Counted from the first letter of the stretch, positions 18,634 to 28,206 are shown. The stretch: DNA of 64,000 nt from Variovorax paradoxus_P (GCF_050627025.1 NZ_CP192472.1); one strand, 5' to 3'. Notes: a model not told the origin generated them from the letters alone. Numbers and translations: made by a program.

Positions 18634-20033
18634 TCGTCGCTGCTGCCGTAGCTGGCCAGGTTCTCGAACTTGGTGAGCGGCTTCAGGAAGGCCAGCTTGA
18701 CGGTGCCCGTGGGCCCGTTCCGGTGCTTGCTGATGATCACCTCGGCCACGCCCGGCTCCTTGCTGTTCTTGTCGTAGTAGTCGTCGCGGTAGATGAACAT
18801 GATGATGTCCGCGTCCTGCTCGATGGCGCCGGATTCGCGCAAGTCGCTCATCATGGGGCGCTTGTCGGTGCGGCTTTCAACGCCGCGGCTCAACTGCGAC
18901 AGCGCGATCACGGGGCACTTGAGCTCCTTGGCAAGCATCTTCAGGCCGCGGGAGATTTCGCCCACCGCGGTCGCGCGGTTCTCGTCGCCGCTCATGCTGG
19001 TCGACATGAGCTGCAGGTAGTCGACCACGATCAGGCCCAAGCGGCCATACTGGCGCGCAAGGCGGCGTGCATTGGCGCGTAGCTCGCTCGTGGACAGGCC
19101 CGGCGTCTCGTCGATGTGCAGCGACACATTGCGCAGCTTCTCGATGGCTTCGGTCAGGCGAGGCCACTCTTCGTCACTGAGCTTGCCGGTGCGCAGGTGT
19201 CCCTGGTCGATGCGGCCAATGGAGCCGACGATACGCACCGCCAACTGCGAGGCTCCCATTTCCATCGAGAAGACTGCGACGGGCAGCCCTTCGTTCAGGG
19301 CCACGTGTTCGGCGATGTTGATGGCCAGCGAGGTCTTGCCCATGGAAGGACGCGCGGCCAGCACGATCATGTCGCCCGGCTGCAGGCCCGAGGTCATCTT
19401 GTCGAACTCGTAGAAGCCCGTGCGCACGCCGGTGATGTCGTTCGGGTTCTCGGCCATCTCGGTCACGCGATCGAGCAATTCGACCACCAGGGCATCCATA
19501 CTCTGGAAGCCCTGCTTCATCCGCGTGCCTTCTTCGCCGATGTTGAAGATCTTCTGCTCGGCCTCATCCAGGATCTTGTCGACCGACTTGCCCTGCGTGT
19601 TGAAGGCGTTGGTCGCGATCTCGTCGCTTGCGGACACCAGCTTTCGCAGGATGGAGCGCTCGCGCACGATCTCCGCATAGCGGCGGATATTGCTTGCGCT
19701 CGGCACATACTGTGCGAGCGAGTTCAAGTAGACCAGTCCGCCGATTTCCTCGGCCTTGCCCAGGCCCTGCAGTTGCTCGTAAACCGTGATCACGTCGGCC
19801 GGCTTGCTGGCATTGATCAGCCCGCCGATGGCAGCGTAGATGAGCTTGTGCTCGTGGCGATAAAAGTCGCCGTCCACCAGCAGGTCGCCCATGCGGTCCC
19901 ATGCGCCGTTATCGAGCAGCAAGCCGCCGAGCACGCTCGACTCCGCCTCGATCGAATGAGGTGGAATGCGAAGTTTGGCGACTTGACGGTCGGCCGACGG
20001 GTCATTGTCGGCATAGGAGAAAACGGCGGACAT
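18627..20033 (-). CDS. dnaB: Replicative DNA helicase DnaB
   Basis: Hexameric 5'-3' helicase of the replication fork. 468 residues from ATG 20033 (AAGGGAAG upstream); ORF continuation to 20048 adds five residues without support. N-terminal DnaB domain (about 20-125) and RecA-like motor domain with Walker A RPSMGKTSLA near residue 228 and the DnaB loop SQLSRGVESRTDKRP (about 370-385). No intein or insertion. It follows rplI but is separated by a strong terminator, so it likely has its own promoter in 20034-20142. Confidence 0.97.
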   Translation of the reverse strand: MSAVFSYADNDPSADRQVAKLRIPPHSIEAESSVLGGLLLDNGAWDRMGDLLVDGDFYRHEHKLIYAAIGGLINASKPADVITVYEQLQGLGKAEEIGGLVYLNSLAQYVPSASNIRRYAEIVRERSILRKLVSASDEIATNAFNTQGKSVDKILDEAEQKIFNIGEEGTRMKQGFQSMDALVVELLDRVTEMAENPNDITGVRTGFYEFDKMTSGLQPGDMIVLAARPSMGKTSLAINIAEHVALNEGLPVAVFSMEMGASQLAVRIVGSIGRIDQGHLRTGKLSDEEWPRLTEAIEKLRNVSLHIDETPGLSTSELRANARRLARQYGRLGLIVVDYLQLMSTSMSGDENRATAVGEISRGLKMLAKELKCPVIALSQLSRGVESRTDKRPMMSDLRESGAIEQDADIIMFIYRDDYYDKNSKEPGVAEVIISKHRNGPTGTVKLAFLKPLTKFENLASYGSSDDY

Positions 20034-20142
20034 GGACTTCCCTTGCAACCCTGCATGCTAAGCCGCGCACGACGTTACGCGTGTGGACAAGGTTGTGAAT
20101 AAACGGTGATCTTCCGGTGCAAGGCACTGGAAAACTGTGGGC

Positions 20143-20176
20143 ACAAAAGCAAAAGCCGCCCGGAGGCGGCTTTTGC
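20143..20176 (-). terminator. Intrinsic terminator of the rpsF-priB-rpsR-rplI operon
   Basis: A perfect 12-bp stem, GCAAAAGCCGCC (20149-20160) with GGCGGCTTTTGC (20165-20176), loop CGGA. On the minus strand the right arm ends in TTTTGCTTTTG, 29 nt after the rplI stop. Confidence 0.88.
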
Positions 20177-20204
20177 GGCAGCGCACAAGGCGCCGCAATG
20201 ACGA

Positions 20205-20657
20205 TCAGGCGGTTTCGCCGTAGACCGTCACGGTGATGTCGACCACCACGTCGGTGTGCAGTGCAACGCTCACGGTGCTGTCGCCAACGACCTTGATCGG
20301 GCCATTGGGCAAGCGCACTTGCGACTTGGCAACCTTGTAGCCTTGCTTGCCCAGTTCTTCGGCGATGTCGCCGTTGGTGACCGAGCCAAACAGACGGCCG
20401 TCAACGCCAGCCTTTTGGGTCAGCTTGATCGTCGTGCCGCCGAGCTTTTCGCCCTGGGCTTGCGATTCGGCCAGCTTGGCGGCCGCAGCCTTTTCGAGTT
20501 CGGCGCGCTTGGCTTCGAATTCGGCCTTGTTGGCAGCGGTGGCGCGGCGAGCGCGGCCCGACGGAATCAGGAAGTTGCGTGCGTAGCCGTCCTTGACCTT
20601 GACGATATCGCCCAGGCCACCGACGTTGACAACCTTGTCCAGAAGAATGATTTGCAT
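20205..20657 (-). CDS. rplI: 50S ribosomal protein L9
   Basis: 150 residues: N-terminal domain MQIILLDKVVNVGGLGDIVKVKDGYARN (the L9 signature), connecting alpha helix rich in Ala/Glu/Lys (about 40-75), and the C-terminal 23S-binding domain. Last gene of the rpsF-priB-rpsR-rplI operon. Confidence 0.98.
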   Translation of the reverse strand: MQIILLDKVVNVGGLGDIVKVKDGYARNFLIPSGRARRATAANKAEFEAKRAELEKAAAAKLAESQAQGEKLGGTTIKLTQKAGVDGRLFGSVTNGDIAEELGKQGYKVAKSQVRLPNGPIKVVGDSTVSVALHTDVVVDITVTVYGETA

Positions 20658-20669
20658 GGTGCTTGCTCC

Positions 20670-20951
20670 TTAGACGCGGTGCTGGTCGCTGTACGGCACC
20701 ATCGCGAGGAAGCGTGCGCGCTTGATCGCGGTGTTGAGCTGGCGCTGGTAGATCGCGCGCGTGCCGGTCAGGCGTGCGGGAATGATCTTGCCGTTTTCGC
20801 TGATGAAGTCACGCAGCGTGTCGATGTCCTTGTAGTCGATTTCTTCGACGCCAGCGACGGTGAAGCGGCAGAAGCGCTTGCGCTTGAACAGCAGCGACTG
20901 GGTGTTGCGCTTCGGGCGCTTGTCTTTGTTGAATTTCTTGAACGTGGCCAT
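20670..20951 (-). CDS. rpsR: 30S ribosomal protein S18
   Basis: 93 residues with the S18 core: KRKRFCRFTVAGVEEIDYKD, then LRDFISENGKIIPARLTGT and the basic RQLNTAIKRARFLAMVPY. S18 pairs with S6 (rpsF, same operon) on the 30S platform. Twelve nt upstream of rplI. Confidence 0.98.
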   Translation of the reverse strand: MATFKKFNKDKRPKRNTQSLLFKRKRFCRFTVAGVEEIDYKDIDTLRDFISENGKIIPARLTGTRAIYQRQLNTAIKRARFLAMVPYSDQHRV

Positions 20952-20972
20952 TGAGGGACCTCTTGTCGAAAA

Positions 20973-21290
20973 TTAATTTTGCTGAAAATCCTGAATGTGC
21001 AGGACCGGATGCTTGCCGTTGCCCGGTGTCGCGAGAAACCCCTGAAAACACCAGAGACTCCCCATCGACTGCGTTGCGAGCCGTTCGGCGATGGCGCCGA
21101 AGGCAACAGCCTTGAGGGCCGTTTTCACCTGCCTGGCTTTCCCTGCCTCCTGGAGCGTCGACTCGTGTTCGAGCTTCAGGTCGATGGCGGGAAGGCCTGC
21201 CGGTGTGTATCGCAAGGTTCCGAGTTCGGCAACGGAGGCCGTCAGCAATAGCTGATTGACCCCGGTTGCCGCAGCAGCGGCAGCGGTCAC
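20973..21290 (-). CDS. priB: Primosomal replication protein PriB (PriN-type)
   Basis: 105-residue OB-fold ssDNA-binding protein of replication restart. The sequence NQLLLTASVAELGTLRYTPAGLP and the later VAFGAIAERL match betaproteobacterial PriB. Initiation is at GTG 21290, 7 nt after the rpsF stop. Its position between rpsF and rpsR is the conserved one. Confidence 0.93.
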   Translation of the reverse strand: MTAAAAAATGVNQLLLTASVAELGTLRYTPAGLPAIDLKLEHESTLQEAGKARQVKTALKAVAFGAIAERLATQSMGSLWCFQGFLATPGNGKHPVLHIQDFQQN

Positions 21291-21297
21291 GCCGCTA

Positions 21298-21672
21298 TCA
21301 GCTGTTGTTGGCGGCGTACTCGGCCTGCTGGGCCTTGCGGGCTTCTTCGCGCTCGACCGTCTTCATCATCGACGAAGGACCGGTTTCGGCCTTCTTCTTC
21401 TGGACGGTGAGGTGGCGCAGCACGGCGTCGTTGAACTTGAACGCGTGTTCGAGTTCGCCCATCACGGCTTGTTCGGCTTCAATGTTGACGCACAGGTAAT
21501 GCGCCTTGTTGAGCTTGTTGATCTGGTAAGCCAGCTGACGGCGGCCCCAGTCTTCAACGCGGTGGACTTTGCCGCCGCCGGCCGTGATCAGGCCCTTGTA
21601 GCGCTCCAGCATGGCCGGAACTTGTTCGCTCTGATCCGGGTGGATCAGCAAAATGATTTCGTAGTGACGCAT
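21298..21672 (-). CDS. rpsF: 30S ribosomal protein S6
   Basis: 124 residues from ATG 21672 (AGGAGT 4 nt upstream). MRHYEIILLIHPDQSEQVP and the RRQLAYQINKLNKAHY block are diagnostic. Hydrophilic C-terminal tail rich in Lys/Glu. First gene of the operon; the ORF extension to 21744 is not S6 sequence. Confidence 0.98.
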   Translation of the reverse strand: MRHYEIILLIHPDQSEQVPAMLERYKGLITAGGGKVHRVEDWGRRQLAYQINKLNKAHYLCVNIEAEQAVMGELEHAFKFNDAVLRHLTVQKKKAETGPSSMMKTVEREEARKAQQAEYAANNS

Positions 21673-21785
21673 GGCACTCCTTGTGGATTCTTCCGTAGAA
21701 GAGGAAAAGCCACCTGCAGCGTCGGGCGCAGTGTGGCAAGGCAAAGCCGGCTATTGTAGCAGTATTGGCGCGGCGTTGGCCAGGC

Positions 21786-22328
21786 TCAGTCGTTCAGGGC
21801 CCGATCCAGGGCGGCCGCCTTCTCCGGCCCCACGGCGGCGCGTATCTTGGGCGCCAGCGCGACGAGGTCTTCATAGCTGGTTGTGCCTTCCACCTGCAGG
21901 TTGAGCCGAAAGCCCATGAGCCCGAGGGCACCGGTCAGTTGGGTGGCAATGGGATAGGCGTCTTTGTAGCGCTGCTGCCTGCTGCGCGCGGCAGCCGGCG
22001 CAGCGGATTCAGCCGCCTTGGGCTTCGCAGCCTCGGGCGCCTTGCTCCCCGTGGAGGGCTCTGGCGACTTGGCTGTTGCCGTCTTGATCGCCGTCGCGGG
22101 CTCGGGCGCCTTGGTCGGCGCTGCCTTGGCTCCTGCGACTGGCTGGAGCAGTCCCAGATCGATCATTTGGTCGATTTCTTCGCGCGCAATTCCATTTCCC
22201 GCGGCAAGTACATCCTCGACCGACCGCTTGCCGTCGAACAGGATGAAAGCCGTGCGCTGGCGTGGCGAGAGTGACACCGAGCGGTCCTTGAAGACCTGCT
22301 GTCCGGCTTCTGTCTTGACAAGAATCAT
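21786..22328 (-). CDS. Conserved hypothetical protein with Ala/Pro-rich linker
   Basis: 180 residues. The N-terminal 60 residues look like a small winged-helix-like module (RSVSLSPRQRTAFILFDGKRSVEDVL, then IAREEIDQMIDLGLLQPV). A low-complexity Ala/Pro/Lys/Thr linker (about 65-115) precedes a helical C-terminal part (YKDAYPIATQLTGALGLMGFRLNLQVE). This layout recurs in Burkholderiales proteins of unknown function, as far as I recall; it could act in regulation. Monocistronic, upstream of rpsF on the same strand. Confidence 0.75.
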   Translation of the reverse strand: MILVKTEAGQQVFKDRSVSLSPRQRTAFILFDGKRSVEDVLAAGNGIAREEIDQMIDLGLLQPVAGAKAAPTKAPEPATAIKTATAKSPEPSTGSKAPEAAKPKAAESAAPAAARSRQQRYKDAYPIATQLTGALGLMGFRLNLQVEGTTSYEDLVALAPKIRAAVGPEKAAALDRALND

Positions 22329-22468
22329 GATGTTTCTTCCACGATATACCGCCGGTTGCGGATACGAGCGTTTTTCGCCATGCGCAATACCGCAAGCGAA
22401 TTGCCCAACTTATGAAGTCACAAGTTTGACATTAAGAACACATTTTGATTCATTTACCCAGCGCGAAG

Positions 22469-22530
22469 GCGGGAATTTCCCCAATGGGGAGTTCCCGCGA
22501 GTTGCCGAAGGCGGGGGCAAGCCCCGCCTT
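22469..22530. repeat. Tandem hairpins in the ppsA 3' region
   Basis: Two inverted repeats lie side by side: GCGGGAA (22469-22475) / TTCCCGC (22492-22498) with an inner CCCC/GGGG pair, and AAGGCGGGG (22508-22516) / CCCCGCCTT (22522-22530). The second lies 13 nt beyond the ppsA stop codon and probably ends that transcript, although it lacks a T-tract. Confidence 0.6.
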
Positions 22531-22542
22531 CCTTCGTAACTT

Positions 22543-24936
22543 TCAGCGCTTGGCGAGCTGTTGCCAAGTGTCGATGACGCTGTCCGGATTCAGAGAAATC
22601 GACTCGATTCCCTGTTCCGCGAGCCAAAGCGCAAAGTCCGGATGATCGCTGGGGCCTTGGCCGCAGATGCCGACGTACTTGCCTTCGGCCTTGCAGGCCT
22701 TGATGACCCGGCTCAGCAAGGCCTTCACCGCCGGATCGCGCTCGTCGAAGTCAGCTGCCAGCAGTTCGAGGCCTGAATCGCGGTCAAGGCCGAGCGTGAG
22801 CTGGGTCAGGTCGTTCGAGCCGATCGAGAAGCCGTCGAAGAACTTCAGGAACTCCTCGGGCAGGACGGCGTTGCTCGGCACCTCGCACATCATGATCAGC
22901 TTGAGCTCGTTCTCGCCGCGCTTCAGGCCGTGCTCGCCGAGGAGCGTGGTCACGCGCTCGGCCTGGCCCAGCGTGCGCACGAAAGGCACCATGATCTGCA
23001 CGTTGGTCAGCCCCATGTCGTTGCGAACGCGCTTGAGCGCCTCGCATTCCATGGCAAAGGCCTCGCCGAAATCCTTGCTCAAGTAGCGGGCGGCGCCGCG
23101 GAAGCCGAGCATCGGGTTTTCTTCTTCCGGCTCGTAGCGGCTGCCGCCGATCAGCTTGCGGTACTCGTTTGACTTGAAGTCCGACAGGCGCACGATGACC
23201 TGCTTGGGCCAGAAGGCCGCGGCAATGGTTGCAATGCCTTCGGCCACCTTGTCCACATAGAACGCACGCGGCGAGGCATGGCCGCGGGCCACCGACTCGA
23301 CGGCCTTCTTCAGGTCGTTGTCGACATTCGGATAGTCGAGGATGGCCTTCGGGTGCACACCGATGTTGTTGTTGATGATGAACTCGAGCCGCGCCAAGCC
23401 CACGCCATGGTTTGGCAACTGCGCGAAGTCGAACGCCAGCTGAGGGTTGCCGACGTTCATCATGAGCTTGATGTCGATCTCGGGCATCACGCCGCGCTGC
23501 ACTTCGGTCACTTCGGTTTCAAGCAGGCCGTCGTAGATGAAGCCGGTGTCGCCCTCGGCGCAGCTCACGGTCACCAGCGTGCCTTCCTTCAACAGGTCGG
23601 TGGCGTCGCCGCAGCCCACCACGGCCGGAATACCGAGTTCGCGCGCAATGATGGCTGCGTGGCAGGTGCGCCCGCCCCGGTTGGTGACGATTGCGGCGGC
23701 GCGCTTCATCACCGGCTCCCAGTTGGGGTCGGTCATGTCGGTGACCAGCACGTCGCCGGCCTGCACCTTGTCCATCTCGCTGATGTTATGCACGAGCCGC
23801 ACGGGGCCGGTGCCGATCTTCTGGCCAATGGCACGGCCTTCGGCCAGCACTGCCCCCTTGCCCAGCAGCTTGTAGCGCTGCTCGGCCTTGCCCTGCTGCT
23901 GGCTCTTCACGGTTTCAGGCCTTGCCTGCAGGATGTAGAGCTGGCCGTCGGTGCCGTCCTTGCCCCATTCGATGTCCATGGGACGGCCGTAATGCTCCTC
24001 GATGACCAGCGCGTATTTGGCGAGCTGTTCGACGTCCGCGTCGCTCAGCGAGTAGCGGTTGCGCTGCTCGGCCTTGACGTCGGTGGTTTTCACCAGCTTG
24101 CCGGTAGCCTTTTTCTCTTCGGGCGTCGCGAACTCCATCTGGATCAGCTTGGAGCCCAGGTTGCGGCGGATCACGGCCTTCTTGCCGGCGCGCAGCGTCG
24201 GCTTGTGCACGTAGAACTCGTCGGGATTCACGGCGCCCTGCACCACCGTTTCGCCCAGACCGTAGCTCGAGGTGATGAACACCACGTCTTCGAAGCCCGA
24301 CTCGGTGTCGATGGTGAACATCACGCCGGCGGCGCCCAGGTCGGAGCGGACCATGCGCTGCACGCCCGCCGAGAGCGCGACCACGTCGTGCGCAAAGCCC
24401 TTGTGAACGCGGTAGCTGATTGCGCGGTCGTTGTAGAGAGAGGCGAAGACCTCCTTCATCTTGTGCAGCACGTCGTCGATGCCGACCACGTTGAGGAAGG
24501 TCTCTTGCTGACCGGCGAACGAAGCGTCCGGCAGGTCTTCGGCGGTTGCCGAGGAACGCACCGCAAACGACGCGGCCGGGTTGCCGGCGCTCAGCTTCGC
24601 AAAAGCGTCGGCAATGGCTTTCTGCAGATCGGCCGGGAAAGGCTGGGCTTCGACCATGGCGCGAATCTCGGCGCCCGCGACGGCCAGCGCCCGCACGTCG
24701 TCAGTGTCCAGGGCCGCAAGGCGCTTGCTGATCTTGTCGGCCAATCCGTCATGGGCCAGAAACTGGCGGAATGCGTGGGCCGTGGTCGCAAAACCCGTGG
24801 GCACCCGCACGCCCTGGGGCAGCTGCGAGATCATTTCGCCGAGGCTGGCGTTCTTGCCGCCGACCGACTCGACGTCGGTCATCCTCAGGTTTTCAAACGG
24901 TACGACCAGGGCGGTCGCGTCGAAAAGTGCAGACAT
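22543..24936 (-). CDS. ppsA: Phosphoenolpyruvate synthase
   Basis: Converts pyruvate + ATP to PEP + AMP + Pi for gluconeogenesis. 797 residues from ATG 24936 (GGAG upstream); a 67-codon open extension is not PpsA-like. N-terminal ATP-grasp-like PPDK_N domain (GGKNASLGEMI, VRSSATAEDLPDASFAGQQE), the swivelling phospho-histidine domain with GGRTCHAAIIARELG (His near residue 423), and the C-terminal PEP-utilising barrel with the catalytic KYVGICGQGPSD cysteine loop. Divergent from ppsR, its kinase/phosphorylase partner. Confidence 0.97.
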   Translation of the reverse strand: MSALFDATALVVPFENLRMTDVESVGGKNASLGEMISQLPQGVRVPTGFATTAHAFRQFLAHDGLADKISKRLAALDTDDVRALAVAGAEIRAMVEAQPFPADLQKAIADAFAKLSAGNPAASFAVRSSATAEDLPDASFAGQQETFLNVVGIDDVLHKMKEVFASLYNDRAISYRVHKGFAHDVVALSAGVQRMVRSDLGAAGVMFTIDTESGFEDVVFITSSYGLGETVVQGAVNPDEFYVHKPTLRAGKKAVIRRNLGSKLIQMEFATPEEKKATGKLVKTTDVKAEQRNRYSLSDADVEQLAKYALVIEEHYGRPMDIEWGKDGTDGQLYILQARPETVKSQQQGKAEQRYKLLGKGAVLAEGRAIGQKIGTGPVRLVHNISEMDKVQAGDVLVTDMTDPNWEPVMKRAAAIVTNRGGRTCHAAIIARELGIPAVVGCGDATDLLKEGTLVTVSCAEGDTGFIYDGLLETEVTEVQRGVMPEIDIKLMMNVGNPQLAFDFAQLPNHGVGLARLEFIINNNIGVHPKAILDYPNVDNDLKKAVESVARGHASPRAFYVDKVAEGIATIAAAFWPKQVIVRLSDFKSNEYRKLIGGSRYEPEEENPMLGFRGAARYLSKDFGEAFAMECEALKRVRNDMGLTNVQIMVPFVRTLGQAERVTTLLGEHGLKRGENELKLIMMCEVPSNAVLPEEFLKFFDGFSIGSNDLTQLTLGLDRDSGLELLAADFDERDPAVKALLSRVIKACKAEGKYVGICGQGPSDHPDFALWLAEQGIESISLNPDSVIDTWQQLAKR

Positions 24937-25127
24937 GGGAAAGCTCCAGAAGTTGAAACCGGTGCTGCATGCAGGCGGGGCAGCACGATCGTTGTCGTTG
25001 CTTTGGGTGCTGGCGCGGCGTGCATGGAAAGAATTGGGTCGAGGGAAAGCGGATTCCCGATAATGGCCCGGATTGTAGGCGTGGCGAGATTGCACGCGCC
25101 GCAGGACAAGGCCGCGAGAGCTACACC

Positions 25128-25949
25128 ATGCATACACGCACTGTTTTCTTCATTTCAGACGGCACCGGCATCACCGCCGAAACTTTCGGTAACGCCGTGC
25201 TCGCCCAGTTCGAGATGAAACCGCGCCATGTTCGGCTGCCTTTTACCGACACGGTCGACAAGGCGCACCAGGCAGTACGGCAGATCAACCACACGGCCGA
25301 ACTTGAGGGCGTGCGCCCCATCGTCTTCACGACGCTGGCCAACATGGAAGTGCTGGAGGTGATCGAAACCGGCTGCAAAGGCATGCTGCTCGACATGTTC
25401 GGCACCTTTGTGCGCCCGCTCGAGATTGAACTGGCGGTGAAGTCGAACCACCGCATCGGCCGCTTCAGCGACGTCAGCAAGAGCAAGGAGTACGACGCCC
25501 GCATAGCGGCCATCGACTTCAGCCTGGCACACGACGACGGCCAGAGCAACCGCGACCTCGAGGGCGCGGACGTGATCCTGGTGGGCGTGAGCCGCAGCGG
25601 CAAGACGCCGACGTCGCTGTACCTGGCCATGCAGCACGGCCTGAAAGCGGCCAACTACCCTCTGATTCCGGAAGATTTCGAACGCCGACAGTTACCGCCG
25701 GCGCTGATGCCCCATCGCAAGAAGATTTTCGGGCTCACCATCCAGCCCGAGCGGCTGAGCCAGATCCGCAATGAACGCCGACCGGATTCGCGCTATGCCA
25801 GCCTCGAAAACTGCCGCAATGAGGTAAGCGAAGCCGAAGCCATGATGCGCCGGGCCGGCATCCGATGGCTCTCGACCACGACCAAGTCGATCGAGGAAAT
25901 TGCCACCACCATCCTGCAGGAACTGAAGCCCGAACGGCTGACGTACTGA
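25128..25949 (+). CDS. ppsR: PEP synthase regulatory protein (kinase/pyrophosphorylase, DUF299)
   Basis: Bifunctional ADP-dependent kinase and Pi-dependent pyrophosphorylase that inactivates or reactivates PpsA by phosphorylating a threonine near its active histidine. 273 residues from ATG 25128. The DUF299 opening RTVFFISDGTGITAETFG and the nucleotide-binding GVSRSGKTPTSLYLA (about 153-167) are clear. Placed head-to-head with ppsA, the usual arrangement. Confidence 0.96.
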   Translation: MHTRTVFFISDGTGITAETFGNAVLAQFEMKPRHVRLPFTDTVDKAHQAVRQINHTAELEGVRPIVFTTLANMEVLEVIETGCKGMLLDMFGTFVRPLEIELAVKSNHRIGRFSDVSKSKEYDARIAAIDFSLAHDDGQSNRDLEGADVILVGVSRSGKTPTSLYLAMQHGLKAANYPLIPEDFERRQLPPALMPHRKKIFGLTIQPERLSQIRNERRPDSRYASLENCRNEVSEAEAMMRRAGIRWLSTTTKSIEEIATTILQELKPERLTY

Positions 25950-25981
25950 GGCGGCCCTCAAGCGGCCGCCTCGGCCGGTCT

Positions 25982-27553
25982 TTACGCCGCGGCCTGCTCC
26001 ACGGGGGCAGAGGTCCGGATCAGGTGATCGAACGCACCCAGCGCGGCCTTGGCGCCGTCGCCGGCCGCGATGATGATCTGCTTGAACGGTACAGTGGTCA
26101 CATCGCCTGCCGCGAACACGCCAGGCACCGAGGTCTGTCCCCGCGCGTCGACCACGATCTCGCCGTGCTTCGTCAGTTCGACCACTCCCTTGAGCCAATC
26201 GGTGTTGGGCACCAGGCCGATCTGGATGAACACGCCCTCGAGCTCGACCTTCTTCAGTTCACCCGTCGCGCGGTCCTTGTAGACCAGGCCATTGACCTTT
26301 TGGTCGCCGGTGATCTCGGTGGTCTGCGCGTTGGTGAACACGTCGACATTCTTCAGGCTCTTGAGCTTGCGCTGCAGCACGGCGTCGGCACGCAGCGCGG
26401 TGTCGAACTCGATCAGCGTGACGTGGCCGACGATACCGGCCAGATCGATGGCCGCTTCGACACCCGAGTTGCCGCCGCCGATGACCGCGACGCGCTTGCC
26501 CTTGAACAGCGGGCCGTCGCAGTGCGGGCAATAAGCCACACCCTTGTTCTTGAACTCGTGCTCGCCAGGTACGTTGATGTTGCGCCAGCGTGCGCCCGTC
26601 GAGATGATGATCGACTTGCTTTTAAGCGAGGCGCCGCTCTCGAGTTGCACTTCGATGAGGTCCTTGCCCGGAACCAGCGCCTTGGCGCGCTGCAGGTTCA
26701 TGATGTCGACGTCGTAGTCGCGCACGTGCTCTTCAAGCGCATGGGCGAACTTGGGCCCTTCGGTTTCCTTCACCGAGATGAAGTTTTCGATGCCGAGCGT
26801 GTCGAGCACCTGCCCCCCAAAGCGCTCCGATGCCACGCCGGTGCGGATGCCCTTGCGCGCCGCATACACGGCAGCCGCGGCACCTGCCGGACCACCGCCA
26901 ACGATCAGCACATCGAACGGGTCCTTGGCGGCAATTTTCTTCGCCTCGCGTTCGACACCGCTGGTGTCGATCTTGGCGAGGATTTCTTCCAGGCTCATGC
27001 GACCCTGGCCGAACTCGGTGCCGTTCAGGAACACCGTAGGCACCGCCATCACCTGGCGTTCCTTCACTTCTTCCTGGAAGGTGCCGCCCTCGATCATCGT
27101 CGTGCGGATGCGCGGGTTTTGAATGGCCATCAGGTTCAGCGCCTGCACCACGTCGGGGCAGTTGTGGCAGGTGAGCGAGACATAGATCTCGAACTCGAAG
27201 TCGCCGTCGAGCGCGCGGATCTGCTCCAGCACGGCTTCTTCGACCTTGGGGGGATAGCCGCCGATCTGCAGCAGCGCAAGGATCAGCGACGTGAATTCAT
27301 GGCCCATCGGCAGGCCGGCAAAACGCGGGCCATGGTTCTCGCTCGGGCGGTTGACCGAGAAAGAAGGCTTGCGATGGTTGTCGTCGCGGCTTTCGGTCAG
27401 CTTGACCAGCGGCGACGCTTCTGCAACGTCCTTCAGCAGCGACAGCATTTCGCCCGAGGCCTTGCTGTCGTCGAGCGAGGCGACGATCTCGATCGGCTGC
27501 GTGGCGCGTTCGAGGTAACTCTTCAATTGGGCTTTGGTGCTGGCGTCGAGCAT
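25982..27553 (-). CDS. ahpF: Alkyl hydroperoxide reductase subunit F
   Basis: NADH:AhpC disulfide reductase. 523 residues: two fused thioredoxin-like folds (1-200) with the N-terminal redox motif CHNC (about 129-132), FAD domain beginning DVLIVGGGPAGAAAA (about 214), thioredoxin-reductase active motif CPHC near 345-348, and the NAD domain VAVIGGGNSGVEAA. It follows ahpC on the same strand, 89 nt after its stop, with a terminator in between, so ahpF may depend on partial read-through or its own promoter. Confidence 0.97.
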   Translation of the reverse strand: MLDASTKAQLKSYLERATQPIEIVASLDDSKASGEMLSLLKDVAEASPLVKLTESRDDNHRKPSFSVNRPSENHGPRFAGLPMGHEFTSLILALLQIGGYPPKVEEAVLEQIRALDGDFEFEIYVSLTCHNCPDVVQALNLMAIQNPRIRTTMIEGGTFQEEVKERQVMAVPTVFLNGTEFGQGRMSLEEILAKIDTSGVEREAKKIAAKDPFDVLIVGGGPAGAAAAVYAARKGIRTGVASERFGGQVLDTLGIENFISVKETEGPKFAHALEEHVRDYDVDIMNLQRAKALVPGKDLIEVQLESGASLKSKSIIISTGARWRNINVPGEHEFKNKGVAYCPHCDGPLFKGKRVAVIGGGNSGVEAAIDLAGIVGHVTLIEFDTALRADAVLQRKLKSLKNVDVFTNAQTTEITGDQKVNGLVYKDRATGELKKVELEGVFIQIGLVPNTDWLKGVVELTKHGEIVVDARGQTSVPGVFAAGDVTTVPFKQIIIAAGDGAKAALGAFDHLIRTSAPVEQAAA

Positions 27554-27594
27554 GAGGGACTCTCTTTCGATAACTGAAAACTATCAACTACGGG

Positions 27595-27630
27595 CAAAAA
27601 AGCCCGGGGCCTCGTGAGCGCCCGGGCTTT
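27595..27630 (-). terminator. Intrinsic terminator between ahpC and ahpF
   Basis: AAAGCCCGGG (27599-27608) and CCCGGGCTTT (27621-27630) form a 10-bp stem; on the minus strand it is followed by a T6 run. It lies 13 nt after the ahpC stop and would set the higher ahpC:ahpF ratio. Confidence 0.85.
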
Positions 27631-27642
27631 CGCGCGGGACGC

Positions 27643-28206
27643 TTAGATCTTGCCGACGAGGTCGAACGAGGGGGCGATGGTCTTGTCGCCTTCATTCCAC
27701 TTGGCCGGGCAGACTTCGTTCGGATGGGCGGCGGTGTAGACAGCTGCCTTCAGCTTGCGCAGGGTTTCCTTGACGTCGCGAGCGATTTCGTTGGAGTGCA
27801 CTTCGGCGGTCTTGATGATGCCTTCGGGGTTGATCACGAACGTGCCGCGCAGCGCCAGGCCTTCTTCGGGAATGTGCACGCCGAAAGCGTTGGTCAGCGT
27901 GTGGGTGGGGTCGCCCACCAGCGGGAACTTGGCCTTGCCGACGGCAGGCGACGTGTCGTGCCAGACCTTGTGCGAGAAGTGCGTGTCGGTGGTCACGATG
28001 TAGACCTCGGCACCCAGCTTCTGGAACTCGGGGTAGTTATCGGCCGCGTCTTCGACTTCGGTCGGGCAGTTGAAGGTGAAGGCCGCCGGCATGAAGATCA
28101 GCACGGACCACTTGCCCTTGAGCGTCTCGTCGGACACATCGATGAACTTGCCGTTGAGGTAGGCCTGGGTCTTGAAGGGTTGGACTTGGGTGTTGATCAG
28201 GGACAT
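27643..28206 (-). CDS. ahpC: Alkyl hydroperoxide reductase subunit C (2-Cys peroxiredoxin)
   Basis: Main scavenger of endogenous H2O2. 187 residues from ATG 28206 (AAGGAA upstream). Peroxidatic Cys47 in FTFNCPTE and resolving Cys166 in NEVCPAKW match E. coli AhpC numbering; the GGVGPF-type oxidation-sensitive motif region is replaced here by the VSGV-free short C-terminus common in this family. Control by OxyR is indicated by the site at 28281-28317. Confidence 0.97.
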   Translation of the reverse strand: MSLINTQVQPFKTQAYLNGKFIDVSDETLKGKWSVLIFMPAAFTFNCPTEVEDAADNYPEFQKLGAEVYIVTTDTHFSHKVWHDTSPAVGKAKFPLVGDPTHTLTNAFGVHIPEEGLALRGTFVINPEGIIKTAEVHSNEIARDVKETLRKLKAAVYTAAHPNEVCPAKWNEGDKTIAPSFDLVGKI